Notes: a model not told the origin generated them from the letters alone. DNA of 64,000 bases from JADZEM01 sp046328125 (GCA_046328125.1 JAXLXF010000038.1:8347-72346), one strand, 5' to 3'; numbered from the stretch's first letter, positions 23,514-32,112 are shown. Numbers and translations: made by a program.

Positions 23514-25970
23514 TCACGGCTGGCCGGCGAGGGCGCCGCAGTCGTAGAGCTGGTAGCCGCGCGGATCTTGCCGCCCGCCGGGACCTTGCCGTCCGCGCCC
23601 GGGGAGGGGCTCGTCCGTCTCGCCGTCGATGGCCTGCCATTGGTCTGGTGCGACGACCGCGCAGCTCTCGCGGACCCAGGCCAGCAGATCGACAGTCGCA
23701 TCCTGGCTGGAGCTGACGATGGCCTGGGTCGTGTCATCGCTGGGGTCGTCGGAGGCCGAGCTCGACGGGACGAAGCGCCCGCCGTTAATCCAGAAGAAGC
23801 GCACGACGCCGTACTGCACGAGTTGCGAGAGCCGATCCGGCGTCACGATGCGGTCCCAGCCCTGGTAGCCGCCGAGCGCCATCGCCGGTTGGTCTGTGGC
23901 CAGGATGAAGAGGCTGGCGTAGCTGGAAGTGGGCGTGGCGACCAGGAAGCGGGCACTGCCCTGATTCGCTAACAGGTACTGCACCAGCCCCGGATCGAGG
24001 CTGTTCCACTGGTCGCCGGCGAACGTCATCGCACCCTGACCGCCGCCGCGCGGGCCGCCACCAGGACCAGCCGACGGGCCGCCGACGGGACCGGCTCCGA
24101 AGCCTTGCCCGCCACTCTGCTGCCCGCCGCCTTGCTGCGGTCGCCCAAATCCAGCGCGCGGCCCGCCAAAGCTGCCAGGACTGCCAGGGCCGCCTGCTCC
24201 ACCGACGAACGGTCCCGGGCCGCCGCCGAAGGCGCCCGGACCGCCGAAGCCGCCGGGGCCACCGCCAGGACTGGCAAGGCCACCTGGGCCGCCCAATCCG
24301 CCTGGGCCGCCGCCGAATCCCGGCCCGCCCCGGAATCCAAACCCGCCAGGGGGGCCAGCCTGCGGCAGCCACGCCGCGCCGTTGTTGTTCTGAACCGAGA
24401 CGGCAGACCAGACGGTCGGGGCGGCCAACAATGACAGGCACCCGAGAGCGGTTGCCAGAGCCGCGACGCGCCGAGCGACAATGGTCCGACCGAACGGGAG
24501 GGCGACCAGCAGCGTGACCGCCGCCACGCCGCACCCTCCGAGCACCAGCGGAAGCAGCCAGCCGCTCCAGGCAGGATAGGCGACGAGCACGCGGGCCTGC
24601 ACCAGCGCCGAGACGGCCAGCACGGTCGGCAGCAACCAGCCACGGTAGCCGCCCTGCCGATACCAGCGCCAGCCGGCTGCCATCCCGATCCCGGCAAGCG
24701 CCGCGACGCCCGGCCCGAGCATGATCAGATAGTAGATGTGGTAGAAGCGGGCGACGCTGAAGTAGCCGCCGCAGCCGGCCAGCCAGAGCCCCCAGAGCGT
24801 CAGCGCGACGCGCCGCCGACGGGCAAGATCGCGGTCCTCGGAGCTGAGCGCGAGCCGGGCCGGCCCGAGCGGACGGGGGAGGAGCTGCCAGCCGGCCAGG
24901 ATCAGGCCCATCACCGCGAGCGGCAGGAGCCAGCTCGCCTGGCCGGCCAGGCCGTCGCTCAACAGACGGAGCGGCCCGGGATTGCCGATCCCCGGCGCGA
25001 AGCCCGGCGCGGCGGTGAGATCGACGGTCAGGCCGTCCAGCCAGGGAATCGGCAGGCGAGACGCAATCGCCGAGGTCAGCCGCCCCAGGCCGTTGTAGCC
25101 GAGCGACAGGCTGAGCGCCGAGTTCGAGCCGCTCGACCCGATGTACGGGCGGCTGTCCGCCGGCATCAGATCGACGGCCGCCGACCAGGAGAGCGAGGCG
25201 GCCAGCAGCACGACCGTCGCGGCGGTCAGATGCGTGAGGCGGGTGCGCAGCCGAAGCGGCGCCCAGCAGAGATACATGCACCAGAGCGCGGGCAGCACGA
25301 GGTACGCCTGGAGCATCTTGATGTTGTAGGCCAGCCCCATCAGCGCTGCGCCCAGCAGGAGCAGGCGCAGCCGGCCGCGCTCTGCCGCCAGCGTCACGGC
25401 CCAGGCCGCCAGCAGTAGCACCAGCACCAGTTGGGCATCCATCGTGTTGTTGCGGTTGGTGACGACGGCTATCGGAGTGACGGCCAGGGCGAGGGCCGCC
25501 ATGAGGCCAGCAGCCGAGCCGTAGGCGCGTCGGACCAGCCAGTAGAGGACCGCCACCGAGAGGACGCCGGCGATGGCCTGGGGCAACAACAGACTCAGGC
25601 CGTTGAACCCGAACAGCTTCGCACTCAGCGCCTGGACCCACAACCCGACCGGCGGCTTGTCCACCGTCACGAAGCTGCCGCTGTCGAACGAGGCGAAGAA
25701 GAACGCCGACCAGCTCGAGAGCATGCTCTTGACGGCGGCGGCGTAATAGGTGTTGGCGAACGCCTCGCGCTCCAGCCCCACGACGTTGAACGCCGCCGAG
25801 ATGGCGAGCACGGCCAGGAGTGCCAGTAGCTCCCAGATCCGGAGAAGACCCCACCCCCCGGCCCCCTCCCCACCGCAGTGGAGAGGGGGAGACGATGACG
25901 TTGAGGGTGCAGCGGAAGGGGGCGCAACGGATGCCGGCGCGGTCCCGTTCCGGAGACCGTCGAGGCTCAC
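23514..25970 (-). CDS. GT39/ArnT-like membrane glycosyltransferase with glycine-rich extracytoplasmic insert
   Basis: This 818-aa protein has about 12 membrane segments. After TM1, LEREAFANTYYAAAVKSMLS and FDSGSFVTVDKPPVGLWVQA (about residues 68-110) are hallmarks of the YkcB-like GT39 proteins, which are thought to transfer a lipid-linked sugar outside the membrane. TNRNNTMDAQLV follows later. After the last helix comes a ~130-residue Gly/Pro/Phe-rich low-complexity region (GGFGG, GGPGG units), then a compact C-terminal domain with ARFLVATPTSSYASLFIL, QPAMALGGYQGWD and VVRFFWINGG. The start is GTG 25970, overlapping the upstream paralogue's TGA by four bases (GTGA). The leader SSPPLHCGGEGAGGWG is encoded by a family B repeat, so the native start may lie nearer TM1. 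Confidence 0.82.
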   Translation of the reverse strand: MSLDGLRNGTAPASVAPPSAAPSTSSSPPLHCGGEGAGGWGLLRIWELLALLAVLAISAAFNVVGLEREAFANTYYAAAVKSMLSSWSAFFFASFDSGSFVTVDKPPVGLWVQALSAKLFGFNGLSLLLPQAIAGVLSVAVLYWLVRRAYGSAAGLMAALALAVTPIAVVTNRNNTMDAQLVLVLLLAAWAVTLAAERGRLRLLLLGAALMGLAYNIKMLQAYLVLPALWCMYLCWAPLRLRTRLTHLTAATVVLLAASLSWSAAVDLMPADSRPYIGSSGSNSALSLSLGYNGLGRLTSAIASRLPIPWLDGLTVDLTAAPGFAPGIGNPGPLRLLSDGLAGQASWLLPLAVMGLILAGWQLLPRPLGPARLALSSEDRDLARRRRVALTLWGLWLAGCGGYFSVARFYHIYYLIMLGPGVAALAGIGMAAGWRWYRQGGYRGWLLPTVLAVSALVQARVLVAYPAWSGWLLPLVLGGCGVAAVTLLVALPFGRTIVARRVAALATALGCLSLLAAPTVWSAVSVQNNNGAAWLPQAGPPGGFGFRGGPGFGGGPGGLGGPGGLASPGGGPGGFGGPGAFGGGPGPFVGGAGGPGSPGSFGGPRAGFGRPQQGGGQQSGGQGFGAGPVGGPSAGPGGGPRGGGQGAMTFAGDQWNSLDPGLVQYLLANQGSARFLVATPTSSYASLFILATDQPAMALGGYQGWDRIVTPDRLSQLVQYGVVRFFWINGGRFVPSSSASDDPSDDTTQAIVSSSQDATVDLLAWVRESCAVVAPDQWQAIDGETDEPLPGRGRQGPGGRQDPRGYQLYDCGALAGQP
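25847..25891. repeat. Family B repeat inside the glycosyltransferase 5' end
   Basis: CCCCTCCCCAC at about 25863-25873, facing GTGGAGAGGGG, makes the usual C-rich/G-rich hairpin with one mismatch. It is translated as part of the cytosolic leader of the 818-aa glycosyltransferase, just before its first membrane helix. Confidence 0.65.
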
Positions 25971-28783
25971 GACCCGCTCGCCTGCTGGCTGGCTGCCGTG
26001 GTCGTCAGGGACGTCGCCTGGACGCCGGCGCAGTCGTAGAGGCCGCTGTCACGCTCGGCGTCTCTGGCGGTGTCGTCTGCTGATGCTGGCGAGATCGCCG
26101 AAGCTGGCACCGCCGTGCAGGTGGACTGGACCCAGCTCGACAGGCCGTTGCGCCCGCCCGGCCCACCAAACCCGCCGGGGCCGCCGAAGCCGCCAGGGCC
26201 GCCACCCAGGAGGAAGAAGCGAACCTCGCCTGCCTGGATCTTCTCGATCAGGGTGTCCACCGTCAGGATCGGGTCACTGCCCAGGAAGCCGCCCAGCGCC
26301 ATCACCGGCTGGCCGGTCTCCAGGATGATCGGGGCGGCGGCGTTCGCGCTGGTGGTCGCCACCAGGAACTTCGTGGAGCCTTGCTGGGCCTGGAGGTAGG
26401 CGATCAAGCCGTCTCGATTGCCGCCGCCCGGGCCACCCGGCCCGCCGAGCCCGCCGAAGCCCCCACGCCCGCCACCACGAGCGGGTCCAGCGTTCGCGCG
26501 CGCACCGTCCGGCCGCCCACGGCCGCCGAACGGCCCGCCGCCGAAGCCGTCATCCGCGGGCGACCCACCCGCCCCGATGGACGGTCCGCCATCGGGGCCT
26601 GGGAGTTGTCCGACCGCGCCGCCATTCGGACCCGCAACCCCAGGTGGCGCGAAGGCCGGCCCGTTGAAGTCGGGACCGCCGAAACCGGGGTTGCCGTTCG
26701 GCCCCGCGAAGCCTGGCCCGCCGCCCGGGCCGCCAAAACCTGGGCCGGGGAATCCTGGACCGCCATTTGGGCCACCGAAAGCCGGCCCGCCGCCGGGACC
26801 GCCGAAGCCGGGTCCAGACCCGCCGGGGCCGCCGAAGCCGGGACCGCCGAACCCGCCGCGCACCCGTGGCCCGACCGACGGCAGCCCGCCGACCGTCTGG
26901 CCCATCACCGAGGGCTGGCTCGCCCAGGTCGCGGGGGCGGCTAGCAGCGCCAGCAGGCCCATCCCTGCCACGGCGCCCGCCGCCAGCGTCAGGCGCGAGC
27001 GCTCGGGGAGGGTGCGCCGGGCCAGTCGCAGCCCGAGCAGCAGGACGGCGGCGAGGCCCGCCCCACCCAGCGCGATCGGCGTCAGCCAGACGCCCCACTC
27101 GGCGTAGGAGAGCAGTAGGTATGCCTGGAGCGCGCCGGTCCCGACCAGTGCCAGCGGCAGCAGCCAGCTGAACCAGCGCGAGCGTCGGTACGCGTCCCAA
27201 CTGCCCTGCGCGCCAATCGCGGCCAGCGCCGCCATCGGGGGGCCGAGCATCACGAGATAGTAGCTGTGGTAGTAGCCGGCGATGCTGAAGAAGGCGCCGG
27301 CCGTCAGGAGCCAGGTGCCCCAGAAGAAGAGGGCCTGCGCCCGCCGATCCGAGGAGAGGGTGCGGCGGCTCTTCCAGGCCGACCAGCCGGCCACCGCCAT
27401 CCCGAGGAGCGCCAGCGGCAGCAGCCAGCTCGCCTGCGCACCCAGCTGCTGGTTCACCAGTCGCAGCGGGCCGGGCGTGCCGTTCTCGCCGAAGCCGCCA
27501 GGGCCACCACCGCCGGGGCCGCCCGGTCCACCACCAGGGCCGCCGGGGCCGCCGAACGGGCCGCCGTTGGGGCCGACCGCGCCAGATCCGGGCGCGCCGA
27601 GGCCACCGTCAGGACCGGCAAGGCCACCAGTGCCAGGTCCGTTGCCGATGCCAGCGGGCGCCGGACCAGCCGAGGCACTCCCGTCAGGCACCGGGGCCTG
27701 TCCGCTCGTGGCCTGCCCGACCGGGCCGGTCTGGTTGCCGTCGGCGGTGCCGGGGGCGCTCGCCGTCGCGTCGTTCTGCCCGTCAAGCTCCAGACGGACA
27801 TTGCGACCACCGCCGCCACCAGGAGCATCTGCACTCTCTTGCCCGAACAGGCGCCCCACGAACCGGTCCAGCGTCATGCCGCGCCCGGTCAGCCGTTCGA
27901 GGCCGTTGTAGCCGAGCGCCAGGCTGATCGCCGAGTTGTCCTGCGTCGAGCCGACGTACGGGCGCTGGTCCTCTGGCGTCAGATCGACCGCCAGCGGCCA
28001 GGCCAGCGAGACGGCCAGCATCACGATACCGGCCACCACCAGATGCCCGATCCGGAGCAGGCGGGCGCGGGGAGCCGCCACCAGATAGAGCAGGTAGAAG
28101 GCAGGCGCTGCCAGATACGCTTCGAGCATCTTGATCTCGAAGCCGAGGCCAATCATCGTGGTGGCGGCGGCCAGCCAGCCCAGGCTGCCGCGCTCGACGG
28201 CCCGGAACACGGCCCAGGCCCCGATCACCAGGAACAGCACCAGCAGCGAGTCGATCGTGTTGTTGCGGCTGACCGCCACGCTGACCGGGGTGACTGCCAG
28301 CGCCAGCGCCGCCAGCAGGCCGGCGACCGGCCCGGCCGCGCGCCGCACGAGGTGGTAGACCAGCGCGACCGACGCAACGCCGGCCAGCGCCTCAGGGAGG
28401 AGGACGCTCAGGCCGGAGAAGTCGAAGCCGAGCAGCTCCAGCAGCTTCGCGCTGGCGGCCTGGATCCAGAACCCGAGCGGCGGCTTGTCCACCGTCACGA
28501 ACCCGCCCGGATCGAACGAGGCGAAGAAGAAGGTGTGCCAGCTCTGAAGCATGCTGTAGACGGCGGCGGTGTAATACTGGTTGCCGTTCCCCTCCCGATC
28601 CAGGTGGAACAAGTTCAGGAACGCCGACAGCAGCAGCACTGCCACCAGCCCGAGCCGGTGCCAGAGTTGACCTCCGCGCCAGGATCGGCTGAGCTCGGCG
28701 GGCCGATCGGGTGGCGCGGCCGGGTCGGGCTGCTGGGCGCTGGCCGGGGTGTCGAGGAGGGTGCTCGTGCGTACGCTTCTCAC
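25967..28783 (-). CDS. GT39/ArnT-like membrane glycosyltransferase, paralogue with two glycine-rich inserts
   Basis: This 938-aa protein shares the downstream paralogue's layout: TM1, LDREGNGNQYYTAAVYSMLQ, FDPGGFVTVDKPPLGFWIQA, SRNNTIDSLLVLF, later NSAISLALGYNGLERLTGRG. An extra ~140-residue Gly/Pro/Asn-rich insert lies in the loop after that last motif. A second, longer Gly-rich stretch (~200 residues) precedes the C-terminal domain (TKFLVATTSANAAAPIILET, QPVMALGGFLGSDPIL, EVRFFLLGGG). The loop and tail inserts are predicted to be outside the membrane. The GTG at 28783 has AGGA about eight bases upstream. It is the first gene of a minus-strand run of three glycosyltransferases. Sugar and acceptor are unknown. 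Confidence 0.82.
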   Translation of the reverse strand: MRSVRTSTLLDTPASAQQPDPAAPPDRPAELSRSWRGGQLWHRLGLVAVLLLSAFLNLFHLDREGNGNQYYTAAVYSMLQSWHTFFFASFDPGGFVTVDKPPLGFWIQAASAKLLELLGFDFSGLSVLLPEALAGVASVALVYHLVRRAAGPVAGLLAALALAVTPVSVAVSRNNTIDSLLVLFLVIGAWAVFRAVERGSLGWLAAATTMIGLGFEIKMLEAYLAAPAFYLLYLVAAPRARLLRIGHLVVAGIVMLAVSLAWPLAVDLTPEDQRPYVGSTQDNSAISLALGYNGLERLTGRGMTLDRFVGRLFGQESADAPGGGGGRNVRLELDGQNDATASAPGTADGNQTGPVGQATSGQAPVPDGSASAGPAPAGIGNGPGTGGLAGPDGGLGAPGSGAVGPNGGPFGGPGGPGGGPGGPGGGGPGGFGENGTPGPLRLVNQQLGAQASWLLPLALLGMAVAGWSAWKSRRTLSSDRRAQALFFWGTWLLTAGAFFSIAGYYHSYYLVMLGPPMAALAAIGAQGSWDAYRRSRWFSWLLPLALVGTGALQAYLLLSYAEWGVWLTPIALGGAGLAAVLLLGLRLARRTLPERSRLTLAAGAVAGMGLLALLAAPATWASQPSVMGQTVGGLPSVGPRVRGGFGGPGFGGPGGSGPGFGGPGGGPAFGGPNGGPGFPGPGFGGPGGGPGFAGPNGNPGFGGPDFNGPAFAPPGVAGPNGGAVGQLPGPDGGPSIGAGGSPADDGFGGGPFGGRGRPDGARANAGPARGGGRGGFGGLGGPGGPGGGNRDGLIAYLQAQQGSTKFLVATTSANAAAPIILETGQPVMALGGFLGSDPILTVDTLIEKIQAGEVRFFLLGGGPGGFGGPGGFGGPGGRNGLSSWVQSTCTAVPASAISPASADDTARDAERDSGLYDCAGVQATSLTTTAASQQASGS

Positions 28784-29014
28784 GGTCGATTCCTACGGTC
28801 GTGCCGGGTGCAGTGTGCAGCGGGACTGGTCCCGGCTGCATCCATACCGTCGCATCGCGACCTGAAGCTGGCCGCAAGAAAAGCTGAGGATTTGTTGAAG
28901 ACCCCATGGGTGTCGTCAGGTGGACGCTGGACCGAGCGAGGCCGCGGGTCGATCCGTGGGCAGAACCACACGCCATCCCGTCCCGCGCGCTTCTGTCCAG
29001 ACGTTGTGCCGGAT

Positions 29015-29356
29015 ATGAGCGTTCAATGGCTGCCGAGCTCGAATGAGTCACTGGGCCTGCTGTGTGCCGAGAGCCACGTCCTGACGGCGCTGGCGGGCGG
29101 CATGGTACTGCGCGGGACACCAGATGAGCTGATGTACCAGCTCGGCGTCAGCCCCCACATCTTTCGAGTGGCGCTGCACGACCTGATCGTCGGCGGCTGG
29201 ATCTTCGCGATGACGACGCGCGACGGGCAGTTGACCATCGGGCGGGAACGCCGCGCCCGCAACGACGGGCCACCGGCCGCCGTCGAGCGACGGCAGTCAT
29301 CTGCTCAACTCCCGGAATCATTCTGGGAGAGCCACCACTCGTTGCTCGGCATCTGA
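29015..29356 (+). CDS. Small winged-helix-like protein, function unknown
   Basis: This 113-aa protein reads from ATG 29015. Residues about 33-70 (GTPDELMYQLGVSPHIFRVA, then LHDLIVGGWIF) look like a helix-turn-helix in which the second helix recognises DNA. AMTTRDGQLTIGRER could be the beta wing. The tail is polar and probably disordered. It is divergent from the glycosyltransferase operon across 230 bases, so it might regulate it. No strong ribosome site is seen before the ATG; a longer upstream frame on this strand is the antisense shadow of the glycosyltransferase gene. I do not recognise the family; regulator is an inference. Confidence 0.55.
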   Translation: MSVQWLPSSNESLGLLCAESHVLTALAGGMVLRGTPDELMYQLGVSPHIFRVALHDLIVGGWIFAMTTRDGQLTIGRERRARNDGPPAAVERRQSSAQLPESFWESHHSLLGI

Positions 29357-29387
29357 ACCTACGGAGGCCGTCGCCAGCACCGCGCGG

Positions 29388-30650
29388 TCAGCCGGCGGCG
29401 ACCTCGTTGGCCCAGACCGCTTCGGGGTCCTGGCGCTTGCGGAGCAGCCGGAACGAGCCGTCCGTCTCCAGCATCACCTCGGGCGACTGCGGGTACGAGT
29501 TGTAGTTGATGGTGGACATCGCGGCGCAGTACGCCCCGGCTCCGCCGATCACGACCAGATCGCCAATGTTCGGCTTGCGGGACTGGCGCGGCGCGAGCGC
29601 TTCCGGGTCGCCGGGGGCGGGCGTGAGGATGTCGCCGGACTCGCAGCACGGCCCGACGAACACCACGTTCGCCTGGGGGCGGTCCTCGGCCATGACGATG
29701 ATCGGGTGCTGGGCGCCGTAGAGCGCTGGCCGGGTGACCTCGGTCATGCCGGTGTCGAGCTTGGCGAACTGGTAGCCGTCCTTGCCGGTGTCCACCACGT
29801 CGATGCAGCTCGAGACGACGGCGCCAGCGTTGGCGACCAGATACGTGCCGGGCTCAACTTCCAGGTGCAGCTTCCGCCCAACGCGCTCCTGAAACTCGAT
29901 CAACTCGCGCTCGACGTGGTGCCCGACATCCTGGAGGTCGGCGGAGATCTCGCCGGGCATCCGTCCGACTTTGAAGCCGCCGCCAAGGTTGACTCTCACA
30001 GCCTCCGGCACCTGCTCCACCAGATCGAGGGTCATCCGGGTGACCCGCTTCCAGACCTCGGGGTCCGAGCCGGAGCCAATGTGGCTGTGGACCGTGCCAA
30101 GCTTCAAATTGTACTGCTGAGCGATCCGCTGGACCTCGGGCAGGTACTCGTGCCAGATCCCGAAGCTGGAGGCCGGGCCGCCGGTGTTGGTGCGGTTGGT
30201 GCCGCCGCTGCCGAGGCCCGGGTTGAGCCGGACCGTGACGGCGCCGCCGGGATTGACCTTGCCGTACGACTCCAGCTGGTGGAGGGAGCAGGCGTTGAAC
30301 AGGACGCCGCGCTTGACGTGCTCGGCGAGGCGGCGCGAGGGCATCTGGGAGGTGAGCTGGATCTGGTCTGGCGTGAAGCCGGCCCGGATTGCCCGCTCGA
30401 CTTCGTAGTCGCTGGAGGCGTCGATGTGGAGCCCGAGCTGCCGGAAGAGCGTGAGGACGCCGATGCTGGGGTTCGCCTTCATGGCGTACCGCAGGGTGTA
30501 GCCGAACGGGGCCGGGAAGCTCAGCGCGGCCTTCGCGACGGACTCCAGGGTCCGGCGGTCGTAGACGTAGCAGGGGGTGCCGAACCGCTCGCGGACTTCG
30601 GCGGCTTGCTCGGCGCTCAGGAAGGTCTGGGGAGTCTCGCTGACGCTCAC
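29388..30650 (-). CDS. PLP-dependent decarboxylase of the diaminopimelate/ornithine (group IV) family
   Basis: This 420-aa cytosolic enzyme has the fold-III barrel plus C-terminal beta domain. Lys58 in RYAMKANP should bind PLP. GTVHSHIGSG stacks on the cofactor, VNLGGGF binds its phosphate, and FVGPCCESGDIL and GAGAYCAAMSTINYNSYP supply the partner-subunit cysteine and tyrosine. The closest known activity is meso-diaminopimelate decarboxylase (lysine synthesis). However, the usual EPGR motif reads EPGTYLVANAG here: the substrate-contacting Arg is Thr, so the substrate may differ. The start GTG 30650 has GAGG six bases upstream. Neighbours do not belong to lysine synthesis. Confidence 0.72.
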   Translation of the reverse strand: MSVSETPQTFLSAEQAAEVRERFGTPCYVYDRRTLESVAKAALSFPAPFGYTLRYAMKANPSIGVLTLFRQLGLHIDASSDYEVERAIRAGFTPDQIQLTSQMPSRRLAEHVKRGVLFNACSLHQLESYGKVNPGGAVTVRLNPGLGSGGTNRTNTGGPASSFGIWHEYLPEVQRIAQQYNLKLGTVHSHIGSGSDPEVWKRVTRMTLDLVEQVPEAVRVNLGGGFKVGRMPGEISADLQDVGHHVERELIEFQERVGRKLHLEVEPGTYLVANAGAVVSSCIDVVDTGKDGYQFAKLDTGMTEVTRPALYGAQHPIIVMAEDRPQANVVFVGPCCESGDILTPAPGDPEALAPRQSRKPNIGDLVVIGGAGAYCAAMSTINYNSYPQSPEVMLETDGSFRLLRKRQDPEAVWANEVAAG

Positions 30651-30728
30651 GCTTATCCTCGGGCGACGTGTTTTCGCGCCCCACAGTGGGCTCGGCGCGA
30701 TGGCCTGGCGTAGTTGTAGCCGGAGGAG

Positions 30729-30771
30729 AGCCCCCTCCCCAACCCCTCCCCCGTGCGCGGGAGAGGGGCAC
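30729..30771. repeat. Family B hairpin repeat
   Basis: CCCCTCCCCC-GTGCGC-GGGAGAGGGG lies in the gap between the small secreted protein's stop and the decarboxylase start (both minus strand). It sits at the 3' end of the secreted-protein gene. Confidence 0.65.
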
Positions 30772-30779
30772 GTGAGTGG

Positions 30780-31292
30780 TCAGGAGGCGGCGCCGGGCAG
30801 GAGGGCGTTCAGGGTGTCCTGCGCCTCTTTGATCAATCGGCCGCTGTTGGCGGTGTAGGCGGCAGCGTCCTTGATGAGAGCTTCGCGCTCGGATGGGCTG
30901 TCGGTAACCTGAGCGTGCAGCAGCATCACGGCGGCCTGCGATGCGCGATCTAGCGCGAGCTTGACGGTGCGGTCGTACTGGTCGAGGCGGGCGGAGGGCA
31001 GCGCCTCGTTGAAAGCGCGCTTCGCCGCGAACAGCTCGCGGGTCAGGTCGGCGAGGTCGGACTGGGCGACGGCGTCGAGCTTGCCCTGACTGGCGGCCTG
31101 CTGGTACTCGACGAGCGCCTGCTGATAGAGGGTGAAGCGGTCGCGGAATGGCTGAGTGGCGCTGAGATACGCGATCTCGGTGGGCGTGGCCGAGGACGGG
31201 CCGGCTTGAGCGGCGGCCAGTCTAGGCGCGGCAAGCATGGCGGTGAGGAGGCTCACCAGGATCGCGAGGGCGGTCAGGGCCGGGTGGCGCAT
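30780..31292 (-). CDS. Small secreted helical protein, function unknown
   Basis: This 170-aa protein starts with MRHPALTALAILVSLLTAML and AAPRLAAAQA, a standard Sec signal peptide with likely cleavage after AAAQA. The mature ~140 residues are polar and strongly helical (FTLYQQALVEYQQAASQGKL, then LTRELFAAKRAFNEALPSAR), with no cysteines and no recognisable domain. The ATG at 31292 has GGAGG seven bases upstream, which favours it over longer upstream starts. It is divergent from the small membrane protein at 31397. A periplasmic or cell-wall-associated helical bundle is the most that can be said. Confidence 0.65.
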   Translation of the reverse strand: MRHPALTALAILVSLLTAMLAAPRLAAAQAGPSSATPTEIAYLSATQPFRDRFTLYQQALVEYQQAASQGKLDAVAQSDLADLTRELFAAKRAFNEALPSARLDQYDRTVKLALDRASQAAVMLLHAQVTDSPSEREALIKDAAAYTANSGRLIKEAQDTLNALLPGAAS

Positions 31293-31396
31293 CGGTCGGC
31301 CTCCAGGTGGAGAAGGCTGGTCAGGGGATGGGTCGAACAGAGGATATACTGGCTGCATTCTCCCACAGCCGCGGGCCGGCGTGGAGCGGGCCATCG

Positions 31397-31717
31397 ATGG
31401 ACCAGTACTGGCGTGGGCGCAAGCCGGTCGTCCTCCTGGCGTTCGTGCTGCTGGCGCTCGGGTACAGCGGCCTGGTGTGGACGTTCCGGCCGCTGACAGG
31501 GGAGCTGCGCCTGGATGGGGCCATCGCGGTGGTGCTGGGGTTGTACCTCTGCTCGCACCCGGCCGCGAACGTGCTGGACCTGCTCTTCGAGGAGGGTGGG
31601 GTGCGCCGTCCGCCGGGCGCCGAGGACCGGACCATCGCCTGGTACCTGCTGAACCTGGTGCTGCTGGTGGCGGGCTGGTTCGTGGTCTGGACGGGGCTGA
31701 CCTGCTTCATGACGTGA
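31397..31717 (+). CDS. Small three-helix membrane protein, paralogue of the convergent gene
   Basis: This 106-aa protein has three hydrophobic segments: PVVLLAFVLLALGYSGLVW, LDGAIAVVLGLYLCSHPAAN and WYLLNLVLLVAGWFVVWTGL. The middle segment, beginning LDGAIxVxLGLxxCS and followed by a (V/I)LD/IDxLF stretch, recurs in the protein encoded convergently at 31810-32112, as does the last helix, so the two are clearly duplicated genes. ATG 31397 has a weak GGAG ten bases upstream; an ATG-type start at 31307 would add a non-conserved leader. The function is unknown. Confidence 0.6.
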   Translation: MDQYWRGRKPVVLLAFVLLALGYSGLVWTFRPLTGELRLDGAIAVVLGLYLCSHPAANVLDLLFEEGGVRRPPGAEDRTIAWYLLNLVLLVAGWFVVWTGLTCFMT

Positions 31718-31812
31718 GAGGCGAGCAGACGAGCAGACGAGTGGGGAGCCGTGAGCAGCGAGCGGACCTTTTCTCGCCGCTCGTCTGCTCACGGCTCGTC
31801 TGCTCTCGGCTA
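31716..31812. repeat. Family C heptamer-like hairpin between convergent paralogues
   Basis: GAGCAGAC/GAGCAGC units on the left (about 31720-31765) face complementary GTCTGCTC units on the right (about 31778-31805) across ACCTTTTC. The T-run and the position between two converging stop codons fit a bidirectional terminator. Confidence 0.65.
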
Positions 31813-32112
31813 GGCGCCGGCGAGCGAGACCATCCCGAGCAGGATGACGGCCCAGCCGGCGAGGGTGACCAGTCCGTTGAGGGCCAGCCAGCCGCGCCCG
31901 GACGGTCGCTTCAGCAGCTGGCCGAGGGCGAACCGGTTGGCGAAGAGGGTGTCGATGGTGTTGCGGGCGGGCACCGAGCAGATGGCAAGCCCGAGCAGCA
32001 CGCCGATGGCGCCGTCCAGCACGGGGCTCGGGGTGATGGTGTCCAGGAGGACGGACGGGACGGCGTAGGCGAGCGCCAGGATGAGGTGGAGCCAGAGGCG
32101 TCGGTAGTCGAG
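31810..32112 (-). pseudogene. Small three-helix membrane protein, 5' end apparently lost
   Basis: Homology to the 31397-31717 protein runs from LDYRRLWLHLILALAYAVPS (TM1, coded at about 32112-32050) through LDGAIGVLLGLAICSVPARN to WLALNGLVTLAGWAVILLGM. The frame is open into TM1, but no ATG, GTG or TTG is found upstream of it before a palindromic repeat at 32141. The first possible start, GTG 32022, would omit TM1. The gene may have been truncated by insertion of that repeat, or may use a rare start. If read from 32022 it encodes 70 aa. Confidence 0.5.

Noticed and set aside
24040..27600. Regularly spaced GGCCCGCC-type repeats, considered as a CRISPR-like or minisatellite array
   Set aside because: They are codon-level repetition of Gly/Pro tracts within two glycosyltransferase genes, with no constant repeat/spacer structure.
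27266..29014. Very long plus-strand open frame opposite the glycosyltransferase gene
   Set aside because: Its translation is Arg/Gly/Pro-rich with no domain logic and mirrors the conserved minus-strand gene. Only the part after 29015 lies outside that gene and looks protein-like.
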